From Lyngbya sp. PCC 8106 (GTDB lineage Bacteria; Cyanobacteriota; Cyanobacteriia; Cyanobacteriales; Microcoleaceae): a DNA stretch of 50,425 nt. Made by a program: the position numbers and the translations under genes. Shown piece after piece: positions 35,907 to 44,178 of the stretch (its first letter is position 1; each line of letters begins with the position of its first letter). The notes beneath the pieces were generated by a model, which had not been told where the DNA came from, ran no database searches, and worked only from the letters and a program-made list of their open reading frames with translations. The stretch is taken from the NCBI RefSeq assembly GCF_000169095.1, contig NZ_AAVU01000049.1, positions 1-50,425 of the forward strand, in the 5' to 3' direction.

Positions 35907-36119
35907 TCAATCAAAAGTGACTTCGATCATCTGTAATAGCTTTCTCAGCCATTTATACTTGGGGGGAACGGTAGTCGGGGTTGAACAAATCCTTTCAATC
36001 AAACTCCAATCCATCTCACAATTATAGTCTTCAATTAAGCCCACTTGATCATTGATATATCGAGCAATTGACTCTGAATCACTCGACCAGAACGCATCAT
36101 CTACATCTAAGTTAATCAT
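35907..36119 (-). CDS. 70-residue acidic protein upstream of the ATPase/STAND operon
   Basis: ATG 36119 lies five bases behind gagg, while the longer TTG start at 36122 adds one residue only. The protein is acidic and tryptophan-rich (DVDDAFWSSDSESIARYI, MDWSLIERICSTP), with a basic helical end (KYKWLRKLLQMIEV). I recognise no family. It is 229 bp upstream of, and on the same strand as, the ATPase and STAND genes, so it may be the first gene of that unit, but the gap is large enough for a separate promoter. Confidence 0.5.
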   Translation of the reverse strand: MINLDVDDAFWSSDSESIARYINDQVGLIEDYNCEMDWSLIERICSTPTTVPPKYKWLRKLLQMIEVTFD

Positions 36120-36887
36120 CAAGTCCTCTATCCCTAGAACAATTTATATCTATTATTTATCTTTTCTCAGAGTTTTTACAAAAAACCGGAAAATATTGCT
36201 GATTATCCCTATATTTTTGAGAGAATAATTGCCTGATATTTTCTGTAATTTGCTAGATTATCTTGGGGTTTATTCGTGATTTTTACCATTTAATTATCAT
36301 GGATATTGTGCTTTAAAGTTGTAAAAAAGTCAGTAGAATTTACTAAACTTGAGCCTCATTAATGTGAAAATTCAGTGAAAACACTGACACATTAGATGTC
36401 ATTGACAACGGCTAAAGTGTACAGCCTTAGTCAAGATTACCTGCTTCTAAGGGTTAGCACCTAGAACCGATTCCGACTCAAATCGCGTTTTTACTGACGC
36501 TGAACTACAATGTGTGGGAGTTTGGACTTCTCGGATCAGAATAATAAACAGATCGACGCTACACATTACGTTCCGGCTTCTCCGGAAAAGAAGGAGGTTA
36601 TCAAAAATTATCTTGAATTTTAACTTGATCTATCGCAGGTGTGCAGTCGAGGATCAAATCAAGGATCAATATTGACACCCCAACTCGACTGTTGAGTGTA
36701 GATGCAGTCGCCTGGCGGCACATTGACGATGAGGGAAAAGCAAGTTTTGAAGAAATTTGTCACCCCAATTGTAAAGAAAATTTACTCACCATTGGTCTAT
36801 AGATTTGATGCGGATCACGACTTATACGATCTGGAAAAGAAAAACAATGCTTAGATCGTTAGATATAACCTGTATCCTCAACAACTA
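36120..36887. other. Intergenic region with two short ORF remnants
   Basis: 768 bp. Two frames in the plus direction look like protein but are short and in different phases. 36510-36623 encodes MCGSLDFSDQNNKQIDA and VPASPEKKEVIKNYLEF. 36641-36802 (from GTG) encodes LLSVDAVAWRHIDDEGKAS and FEEICHPNCKENLLTIGL. A ttccgg/ccggaa hairpin lies at 36571-36587, with aaggagg right behind it at 36591-36597. They may be pieces of one decayed gene. The stretch 36120-36480 is AT-rich and otherwise empty. Confidence 0.35.
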
Positions 36888-39215
36888 ATGGCAAATTCTC
36901 AACTTCCTTTTCCCGATCTTACCCAACATTGGGCGCGTTCTTTCATTCAACGCCTACAACGCCAAAATATTGTCAGTGGTTTTCAAGATGGGACATTCCG
37001 CCCGGAACAAACCCTGACTCGCGCCGAATATGCCGCTCTGCTACAAGCCGCCTTCCAGCGTCCTCCCAAACGGGCTTATCTTCCCTTCTCAGACGTTTCA
37101 ACAGGTTTTTGGGCGTTTTCTGCCATTCAAAATGCTTACGAAGCTGGCTTTATTTCTGGCTTTCCTGACAACACCTTTCGCCCGCAAGCAAATATTACCC
37201 GTCTTCATGTTTTGTTATCTTTAGTTGCGGGTTTAAATATTCCAAAAACCACGGCTTTTTCTTTAGCTGAAGTTTACAAAGATGCCGATCAAATTCCTAA
37301 CTATGCTGTTAGTGCAATTTCCGGTGCAACTCAGTCTAAAATAGTTGTCAATTATCCTCAAGCCGTAATTTTAAATCCAAATCAACCTGCGACTCGCTCT
37401 GAAGTTGCAGCAATTATTTATCAAGCTTTAGTTTTTCTTGGAAAAGCTTTACCTCTGGCTTCTCCCTATTGTGTGGAACCGACAAAACCGGGAATTGTTC
37501 GTACAGGAACCCATTTATCAGTCAATGGTAGACGTTGGAAAACAGCTTGGGGTCAATGGAGTTCGGGCGTTTCAACTTTAACCGGAATTAGTGATAAAGG
37601 GATAATGTTAGTTTTGGGGATGAATCCCTTAAATAATCAACAAACTTCCTGGCAACCGATTAATTGGTTTTCTCCACTTGTTCAACCTGTTTCTATGCTA
37701 ACTCAATTTGATCGAGACTATCGTTATCTCAACATTGATGCTTTAGCCAAAACTGGAGAATGGGAAGTTGAACGGGAGGGAAACACTCTCAATATTTTCT
37801 CAGAGATCGGTCAAATCAATCAGATTACTTATGAAGAATTTTCTGATGTTTCTCGGATGGTGATTAATCTCAACAAAGCTACACCCTGGGAGTTGTATGA
37901 ACTCAGTTCCGACTGGGAAGTTGTTGTTGATGCACTGACCGAAAAATCCATTGCAGATCGCTTTTCAGAAGCCCCTCCAGAGTCAACGATTCCTCAACCC
38001 GATGAAGACCAAAAAAACGAAGGAGAAACCAGTGGAAGTGAGGCTAAAATTCCCCGTCCTGTGGTTAAACCAGGAGAAACTCAAACTGTAATTAAAGGAA
38101 AATTACCCGATGGTTATGGAATCAAAGTATTTACACTAACAAACCCCAATCGGATTTGGATAGAAGTGCGGAAAGATGCCTTAATTGAACGTAATATTCT
38201 TTGGACTACAGGTTTGAATTGGCGACAACAATATTTAACTTTAAATCAGGATCGCTTTCCGGTTGTGTGGTTGGAAGTCAAACGAAATTCTGGTTTGAAA
38301 CTGCAACCGATTTGGACAGACAAAACTCAGATGAAAGGAACAGCATCTCTGTCTCAGATTACCAATAGTTGGGGAAGTTTAGCCGCAATTAATGGTGGAT
38401 ACTTTAACCGCAACAATTTATTACCTTTAGGAACCATTCGACAAAATAACAAATGGTTTTCAGGGCCAATTCTCAACCGAGGTGTGATGGCGTGGAATGA
38501 TACCGGAACCGTCAAAATGGCACGCTTAAAATTAACAGAAACCTTAACCCTTTCCAGTGGACGAGAATTTGAAATTGATTTGTTAAATACTGGCTATGTC
38601 AAAGCCGGAATAGCCCGTTATACTCCAGACTGGGGAAAAAGTTACACTCCATTAACCTTAAATGAAGTTATAATCACGGTTGAAAATAATCAACTGAGTC
38701 GTCAAATCGAATCGAACGATGATCAAACCCCCATCGAAATTCCTCAAAATGGTTATTTACTCACCTTTCGTTCTTTTAGAAGTGCTTTGAGTGCGTTTCC
38801 CCTGGGTGGTAAAATTGCGATCACAGCCAAAACAACACCCTCCGAGTTTAACCAATATCCTCACATTTTAGGAGCAGGGCCGCTACTATTACAACAAGGT
38901 CAAATCGTTGTTGATGCAGAAGCCGAAGGGTTTAATATTTGGTTTGCTAAACAGCGTGCAATTCGTAGTGGAATTGGTGTGACTGCCAATGGAGATTTAT
39001 TGATTGTCACTGTTCATAACCGAGTGGGAGGGCCAGGGCCAGATTTAACAGAATTGGCGCAATTGATACAGCAACTTGGGGCCGTAGAGGGATTAAATTT
39101 GGATGGCGGAAGTTCGACTAGCCTGATTTTAGGCGGTCATTTACTCAACCGGACAGCAGATACCGCCGCCCGAGTTCATAACGGTTTAGGCTTATTTTGG
39201 AGATCAAGAAATTAG
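36888..39215 (+). CDS. SLH-domain phosphodiester glycosidase-like protein
   Basis: 775 residues. Residues 7-180 hold three S-layer homology repeats (FPDLTQHWARSFIQ, FSDVSTGFWAFSAIQ, YKDADQIPNYAVSAI), which bind cell-wall polymers. Residues about 185-370 are a middle domain I cannot name. An acidic Ser/Pro/Glu linker follows at about 365-395. Residues about 400-770 are a phosphodiester glycosidase domain (NAGPA/DUF2233): AAINGGYFNRNNLLPLGT, ILGAGPLLLQQGQIV, RAIRSGIGV and GLNLDGGSSTSL are its hallmarks. In other bacteria such enzymes act on N-acetylglucosamine-phosphodiester linkages. No signal peptide precedes the first SLH repeat and an upstream in-frame stop rules out a longer frame, which is odd for a surface protein. 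No ribosome-binding site is visible. Confidence 0.88.
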   Translation: MANSQLPFPDLTQHWARSFIQRLQRQNIVSGFQDGTFRPEQTLTRAEYAALLQAAFQRPPKRAYLPFSDVSTGFWAFSAIQNAYEAGFISGFPDNTFRPQANITRLHVLLSLVAGLNIPKTTAFSLAEVYKDADQIPNYAVSAISGATQSKIVVNYPQAVILNPNQPATRSEVAAIIYQALVFLGKALPLASPYCVEPTKPGIVRTGTHLSVNGRRWKTAWGQWSSGVSTLTGISDKGIMLVLGMNPLNNQQTSWQPINWFSPLVQPVSMLTQFDRDYRYLNIDALAKTGEWEVEREGNTLNIFSEIGQINQITYEEFSDVSRMVINLNKATPWELYELSSDWEVVVDALTEKSIADRFSEAPPESTIPQPDEDQKNEGETSGSEAKIPRPVVKPGETQTVIKGKLPDGYGIKVFTLTNPNRIWIEVRKDALIERNILWTTGLNWRQQYLTLNQDRFPVVWLEVKRNSGLKLQPIWTDKTQMKGTASLSQITNSWGSLAAINGGYFNRNNLLPLGTIRQNNKWFSGPILNRGVMAWNDTGTVKMARLKLTETLTLSSGREFEIDLLNTGYVKAGIARYTPDWGKSYTPLTLNEVIITVENNQLSRQIESNDDQTPIEIPQNGYLLTFRSFRSALSAFPLGGKIAITAKTTPSEFNQYPHILGAGPLLLQQGQIVVDAEAEGFNIWFAKQRAIRSGIGVTANGDLLIVTVHNRVGGPGPDLTELAQLIQQLGAVEGLNLDGGSSTSLILGGHLLNRTADTAARVHNGLGLFWRSRN

Positions 39216-39528
39216 AAAATCGTCAAAAATAAAACAAAATGTGCAGTCGATTTTTTGAATACTATTTCTTTTATTGGGAAAATCCGACACTGTTGTATTC
39301 CAGCAAGACGCTAAAATAGTCTAACAAGCGTAACGTGTTGAGGGAATAAATGCCGTGATCCATTTTGAGCGTTATATTGTTGAGAACTGTGCAGGCATTT
39401 TAACCCCATGTCAGAATCACAGTTAACGGGTTAATCCCCAATCTCCGGGCTGAAATTGCAAAGGTTTCTGTGAAAATGCAAGTCGCCCAAAATCCCCAAT
39501 CGAAACTTGAGTGAGTTCTGCCACTTCC
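39216..39528. other. Intergenic region before the J-domain gene
   Basis: 313 bp with no ORF. It includes tgtgcagtcga at 39240-39250, an exact copy of 36640-36650, so the SLH gene is bracketed by this 11-bp direct repeat. Nothing else could be assigned. Confidence 0.35.
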
Positions 39529-40350
39529 ATGATGACTCCAAGCGAACTAAACTACTGCTATCGCGTGTTAGAACTGAAGCCAGGTGCCACTCTGGATGTG
39601 GTTGATCAAGCTTATAAGGACTTGGCGTTTATTTGGCATCCTGATCGCATTCCAGAAGACAATCAACGATTACGAAAAATAGCGGAAGAAAAGCTAAAAG
39701 AAATTAATTTAGCCCGAGATAAACTGCGATCAATTTTAAAACGAAGCACAACCTCTCAATATAAGTCTACTCCTCAGCAAACGACGACTGCATCCACTCG
39801 ACAAACCACAACTCGATATTCCGCTTCGTCTACTCAAACCCAGGCGAAACCCTATTCTCGTCCGGCGACATCCACCACTTACCGAACTTCTCAACCCAAA
39901 TCTCAACCCAAATCTCAACCCAAACCTCAACCCAAACCTCAACCCAATTATCCCCCACAACCAGCCTACCAGCGACCTCACGCGCCCGATATGAGTGGAG
40001 TTGACCTCAAAGGGGCAGATCTCAAAGAAAGAGATTTTTCGGGGCGGAATTTAACCGGGGCGGACTTAAGCCATGCAAATTTGAGTGATGCTTTTCTGCA
40101 TAAAGTTAACTTGAATGGGGCTTGTTTGTACAAGGCGAATTTGTTTCGGGCAAATTTCCTGCAAGCAGACTTACGATATGCCAATCTACAAGAAGCGAAT
40201 TTAATTGGCGCTGACTTGAGTGGGGCAGATCTGCGAGGGGCTAATTTAACCGGGGCGAAAGTCGGAACAGGCGATCGCATTATGGTTAAACTCACAGGGA
40301 CAATTCTCGCTGGGGCGATATTACCCGATGGTTCGGTACATCCGCAATAA
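39529..40350 (+). CDS. J-domain / pentapeptide-repeat fusion protein
   Basis: 273 residues from ATG 39529 (a GTG at 39511 would add six). Residues about 5-72 are a J domain with the Hsp70-stimulating HPD motif in FIWHPDRIP. A long Ser/Thr/Gln/Pro-rich linker follows, which includes five 4-residue QPK(S/P) units. Residues about 155-255 are pentapeptide repeats of A(D/N)LXX type (GADLKERDFSGRNLTGADLS and on), which fold as a right-handed beta-helix. The architecture suggests a co-chaperone that recruits DnaK to whatever the pentapeptide helix binds. It is a recurrent cyanobacterial combination, with no proven target. Confidence 0.88.
   Translation: MMTPSELNYCYRVLELKPGATLDVVDQAYKDLAFIWHPDRIPEDNQRLRKIAEEKLKEINLARDKLRSILKRSTTSQYKSTPQQTTTASTRQTTTRYSASSTQTQAKPYSRPATSTTYRTSQPKSQPKSQPKPQPKPQPNYPPQPAYQRPHAPDMSGVDLKGADLKERDFSGRNLTGADLSHANLSDAFLHKVNLNGACLYKANLFRANFLQADLRYANLQEANLIGADLSGADLRGANLTGAKVGTGDRIMVKLTGTILAGAILPDGSVHPQ
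39889..39948. repeat. Five 12-bp tandem repeats in the J-domain protein linker
   Basis: Five units of (t/c)ctcaacccaaa encode the Gln-Pro-Lys linker. Three are tctcaacccaaa and two begin cctcaaccc. Copy number is likely to vary by slippage in multiples that keep the frame. Confidence 0.85.
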
Positions 40351-40411
40351 ATCTTGATCGCGATCAGGAATCAACGCAATAGAAGCTGTAGAGGGGAAAG
40401 TTGTATTTATT

Positions 40412-41140
40412 TTGATCACCACTGTGAACAAGATCAAGAGATTCCCGCAACTCCCTCTAAAACCCTCTAATTCTGCTATTTTAGCGAGTGTGATTGGATT
40501 TGAACTTGTCATTGTGGCTATCTATCTGGGAAGCATTTTATTAACAGGGGAACCCTACGCGCCTTTCGACATGAATGGTCAAATGACGATTCCTTCTTTT
40601 TTGCAGGCGTTTTATCTGTTTGCCATTGGTTTGATCGCCTTGATGTTGTTTGTGACGGAACGCCGTTCTAAATTACCGCCTTCTGGGGGTTTTAAGTTAG
40701 CGATCGCTATTTTATTATTGTACGCGACTTTGGATGAAATCTTTGAAATTCATCTGCAACTGGATAACTGGTTTTCAGTCTTAGGAAAAGGAGATTGGAT
40801 GGGAATTTATTTGGGTGTATTTTCCATCGCGCCTGCGGTTTGGTACAAAGATGTTCGGAAGTTGTGGCGAGTGTATCGTCAGGAAGCTTTAATTGTATTG
40901 TTAGGACTGACTTTATTAATTGTCGGAGGATTGGGGGCGGAACTGTTTAAAGGTTCGTTTCGAGTGATTATTGGGTTATTATTTCAGCATGATTTTATTA
41001 TTTTTTTTGCGGAGAAAGTCAGAGTTGCGATTGAAGAATTCTCAGAACTTTTAGGAGAAACCCTAATTCTCTATGCAGCTTTTTTATTCCTGAAAAAACG
41101 TCGTCGCTGTCGTTTTCTATTTGCTAGAGGTAGCGGATAG
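40412..41140 (+). CDS. Six-helix membrane protein, likely paralogue of the one at 22.5 kb
   Basis: 242 residues from TTG 40412, or 238 from GTG 40424; gaggggaaag lies about 12 nt before the TTG. Six membrane helices are evident. Helix 3 ends LYATLDEIFEIH and helix 6 begins VAIEEFSELLGETLILY, the same acidic/His layout as LDDFFMLHE and LEDGSKLMG of the 22.5-kb protein. The C-terminus is very basic (KKRRRCRF). No family name is known to me. Start codon uncertain. Confidence 0.75.
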   Translation: MITTVNKIKRFPQLPLKPSNSAILASVIGFELVIVAIYLGSILLTGEPYAPFDMNGQMTIPSFLQAFYLFAIGLIALMLFVTERRSKLPPSGGFKLAIAILLLYATLDEIFEIHLQLDNWFSVLGKGDWMGIYLGVFSIAPAVWYKDVRKLWRVYRQEALIVLLGLTLLIVGGLGAELFKGSFRVIIGLLFQHDFIIFFAEKVRVAIEEFSELLGETLILYAAFLFLKKRRRCRFLFARGSG

Positions 41141-41415
41141 GGAGATCGGGTGATGGGAAAGCCAGAAGTTGGGGGCGGAGGAAAGGGGGAGAAAGAAAAA
41201 AACTTCTGACTTTTGCCTCTTGACTTCTTCTAATTTTTGATCGATAACTAATCTGTATTCTTTCTTGAGTTTCATGTCATCTCACCAACCCGTCTTTTTA
41301 CAGAGACAGAGATCGATGATAATTCTTCCCTAAGAAAGAGGCAGGTGTCCGGACAATCGTCTGATACTGAGAATAATACCAATAGCCCCCCGATAACATT
41401 ACCTTTCCCTCTAGT

Positions 41416-41796
41416 ATGTTAATCTCTGATTCCACAGCCGTAAGCTATTACGAAGTAGACTCACGAGAGTCGGTTGTACAGGAAGTTCCTCTCTCGAAAG
41501 AGTCTGTTAATCAAACCTCTGCATCTCAGCAAGGGATAGGATTAGTTTATCTCGCCTCCGGTTTTTTAGGAATTGCTTTTATTGTTATCTTGATTAAACA
41601 GTTACAAGCCCGGAAACTGATTAGAACTCAACTCTCGATCAGCAAGCCTTTTCAAAAAATTCCTTGTACAAATTGTCAATATTTTAATGGTAACGTTTAT
41701 CTTAAATGTGCAGTTCAACCCTCTCTAGTGATGAGTGAACAAGCCAAAGATTGTACAGATTATCAACCTTTTGAGCGCAACAATTCCTCATTCTAA
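41416..41796 (+). CDS. Small membrane protein with C-terminal four-cysteine motif
   Basis: 126 residues. After a polar N-terminus comes one membrane helix at about 40-62 (GLVYLASGFLGIAFIVILI). A soluble tail carries four cysteines in PCTNCQYFNGNVYLKCAVQP and AKDCTDYQPF. The C-x2-C...C...C spacing recalls a cyanobacterial family of hypothetical proteins whose cysteines could bind zinc or a cluster. Function unknown. The gene stands alone and converges on the response regulator gene. Confidence 0.75.
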   Translation: MLISDSTAVSYYEVDSRESVVQEVPLSKESVNQTSASQQGIGLVYLASGFLGIAFIVILIKQLQARKLIRTQLSISKPFQKIPCTNCQYFNGNVYLKCAVQPSLVMSEQAKDCTDYQPFERNNSSF

Positions 41797-41835
41797 AGAC
41801 TGATTATTAATCTAGACTCTATTCCTGATTTCTGC

Positions 41836-42471
41836 TTACGTCACTAACCCCAAACGTAATGCAGTAACCGCAGCTTGCACCCGATCATCAACCGACAATT
41901 TATTCATAATTCCTCGGACATGAGTTTTAATTGTATTTGGACTCAAGTACAATTCTTCAGCAATTTTTACATTCGTTTTCCCCTCGACCATCAACTTCAA
42001 AACCTCAAACTCTCGGGGCGATAAATTCGTACTTTTGAGATCACTTTGAGGAGTTGGCGGTTGTAAATGATTGATCACACATTTCGCCACCTGCGGATCA
42101 AGATAAGTCGCCCCCTCACTGGCTGCTGTGATCGCCGCCCGCAAACGATCAACACTCGCCCCTTTAATACAATAGGCATCCGCCCCACTCGACAACGCTG
42201 CGATCACCTCTGTTTCTGCGGTATGAGAGGTTAACATCACCACACGAATTTCAGGTAAAGCTTCCTTAATTTTTTGGGTAGCTTCTATCCCATCCATCCG
42301 AGGTAAACCAATATCCATTAAAATCAAATCCGGTTTTTGGTTTAACGCCGTTTCTACACCCAAATAACCATCTTCTGCAATTCCAATTAAATCAATATCT
42401 GCCCAATCCGATAAAACCTGTTCTAAGCCGAGTTGCATCATCGGATCATCTTCCACAATTAAAACACGCAT
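41836..42471 (-). CDS. NarL/FixJ-type response regulator
   Basis: 211 residues. The receiver domain carries the acidic pair VEDD (7-9), the phosphoacceptor D53 in LILMDIGLPRMDG, and the conserved Thr/Ser and Lys (MLTSH, CIKGA). The C-terminal LuxR-type helix-turn-helix is LSPREFEVLKLMVEGKTNVKIAEELYLSPNTIKTHVRGIMNKL. It should bind DNA when phosphorylated by an unlinked histidine kinase; none is nearby. It starts 22 bp after the moeA stop on the same strand, so the two are probably cotranscribed. Confidence 0.93.
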   Translation of the reverse strand: MRVLIVEDDPMMQLGLEQVLSDWADIDLIGIAEDGYLGVETALNQKPDLILMDIGLPRMDGIEATQKIKEALPEIRVVMLTSHTAETEVIAALSSGADAYCIKGASVDRLRAAITAASEGATYLDPQVAKCVINHLQPPTPQSDLKSTNLSPREFEVLKLMVEGKTNVKIAEELYLSPNTIKTHVRGIMNKLSVDDRVQAAVTALRLGLVT

Positions 42472-42493
42472 AGTTCACCTTATTTAAAAAAAC

Positions 42494-43720
42494 CTAGACT
42501 TGCAACACTTTAACAACCTCTCCGGCCTCAACTTGGGTACAATTAACAGGTAACACTGCTAAACCTGTAGTTTGGGCGAGATTCACTAAATTTGCACTGT
42601 TATGGGTTCCCCCTGCGAGTTTAAACTCATACTCACCATTGTTCACACTCAGTTTGCCCCAAAGATAGGTTTCTCGTTTTCCTTTCGACTGTAAATGACT
42701 CAGCGATCGCGCATTAATAAAAACAGGTTGACAATACTCTGATTTTAACCCCGAAAGTTTCCTCAAAGCCGGTTGGATAAACCGCCAACACGCGACTAAA
42801 GCCGAAACCGGATTTCCGGGTAAGCCAAAATAAACACAATCGGGAAACTTTGCCACCGTTAGGGGTTTACCGGGTTGCATCGCCACAGATTGGATGTGAA
42901 TTTTACCGTCTAACTCCGTAATTATTTGTTCGATATAGTCATAATCTCCGACTGAAACTCCCCCCGTCGAAAGCACCACATCCGCCTGAGAAATCGCTTC
43001 AGAAATGGTTTGTTTCAAGGCTTGAGGATCATCCCGTACAATCCCAAAATTCAGGGGTTCTACGCCCATTTTCTGCATCAACGCAGTTAACGCATAATGG
43101 TTAGAATCAACCAATTGTCCTGGCCCCAAGGGTTGATCGGGTGTGACTAATTCATTGCCTGTAGAAAAAATGGCAACTTTGACTCGACGAAAAACTGGAA
43201 CTTGTACACATTGACTCGCCGCTAATACCGCCATCTCTGCCGCATCTAGAAGAATTCCCGGCGTTAATAGCAATTCTCCGGCTTTGTAAAAAGAACCCTG
43301 ACGACGCACAAACGCTGTCGATGGTGGACAGTTCAAAATAGTTACCCGATCACCTTGACGTTGGGTATCTTCCTGCATGACTATTGTATCCGCCCCCATT
43401 GGTAAACAAGCCCCAGTAAAGATCCGGGCGGCTTGTCCGGGTTGTAGAGTCTGTTGGGGTTGATATCCGGCAGGAATTTCTTCGACAATTTCTAGGGTTG
43501 GCTGATGATCAGTAGTACATCCGGTAATATCTACATAACGTACTGCATAACCGTCCATCGCGGAGTTATCCCAGTGAGGAAAATCAAGGTGACTGATCAC
43601 AGGTGTTGCTAAGACTCGTCCTCTAGCATCTCGGAGATCAACAGTTTGTATATCTTGGGAACTCTCTAAGGGCTTTACTAAGTCAAAAATGATTGATTCG
43701 GCTTGGTCAACAGGTAACAT
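42494..43720 (-). CDS. moeA: Molybdopterin molybdenumtransferase
   Basis: A 408-residue MoeA that inserts molybdate into adenylylated molybdopterin. It has the usual domains: DFPHWDNSAMDGYAVRY near residue 50, IFTGACLPMGADTIVMQED near 108, and the MoCF-binding domain with IFSTGNELV, VLSTGGVSVGDYD and MQPGKPLTVAKF, then a C-terminal barrel. The cofactor serves nitrate reductase and other molybdoenzymes. Length is normal. It is followed 22 bp later by a response regulator gene, an unusual operon partner. Confidence 0.95.
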   Translation of the reverse strand: MLPVDQAESIIFDLVKPLESSQDIQTVDLRDARGRVLATPVISHLDFPHWDNSAMDGYAVRYVDITGCTTDHQPTLEIVEEIPAGYQPQQTLQPGQAARIFTGACLPMGADTIVMQEDTQRQGDRVTILNCPPSTAFVRRQGSFYKAGELLLTPGILLDAAEMAVLAASQCVQVPVFRRVKVAIFSTGNELVTPDQPLGPGQLVDSNHYALTALMQKMGVEPLNFGIVRDDPQALKQTISEAISQADVVLSTGGVSVGDYDYIEQIITELDGKIHIQSVAMQPGKPLTVAKFPDCVYFGLPGNPVSALVACWRFIQPALRKLSGLKSEYCQPVFINARSLSHLQSKGKRETYLWGKLSVNNGEYEFKLAGGTHNSANLVNLAQTTGLAVLPVNCTQVEAGEVVKVLQV

Positions 43721-44178
43721 AGAAGTTGAGTAGAAAACAATTTTATTTTATTTTAAGGGTTTGCCATTACCCCCAAAGCAAAACTGACTATGATGATGAC
43801 AATATTTTACCATTGCAATAACCCGTTATTGTCTTGAGGGGTGGTGAGGGTTTTCTTTACAATACTGTTAAACTTGAATTGATTTTGGCATAATAGAAAT
43901 ACCTCGATCCCTGTGTTCAATCTGAACAAGCTTTATTTTCGCGTTTGATTTCTTTCTCTACCCCTATAATCAACTTTGTTTATATTCCCTCTCCATTAGT
44001 CTGTTATTCTTGTCGAAGACCAGGAAAACTCTTTTTAGAGAGTGTAGAAACCGATCAACAGCCTGTTCTCTATGATTCAGTAATTTTTCTGAATGGGGTG
44101 ATTGTTTTCTCATTTTGAGAGAGACTCATGTTGAGGAATTTAAAAACATTGAAAATTATAAGTGGTGTAATATAAATC
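43721..44178. other. Divergent promoter region between moeA and the GGDEF gene
   Basis: 458 bp. The only clear structure is a small perfect hairpin, caataa (43816-43821) cccg ttattg (43826-43831). The stretch is AT-rich. I saw no ORF, riboswitch or binding site that I can support. Confidence 0.4.
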
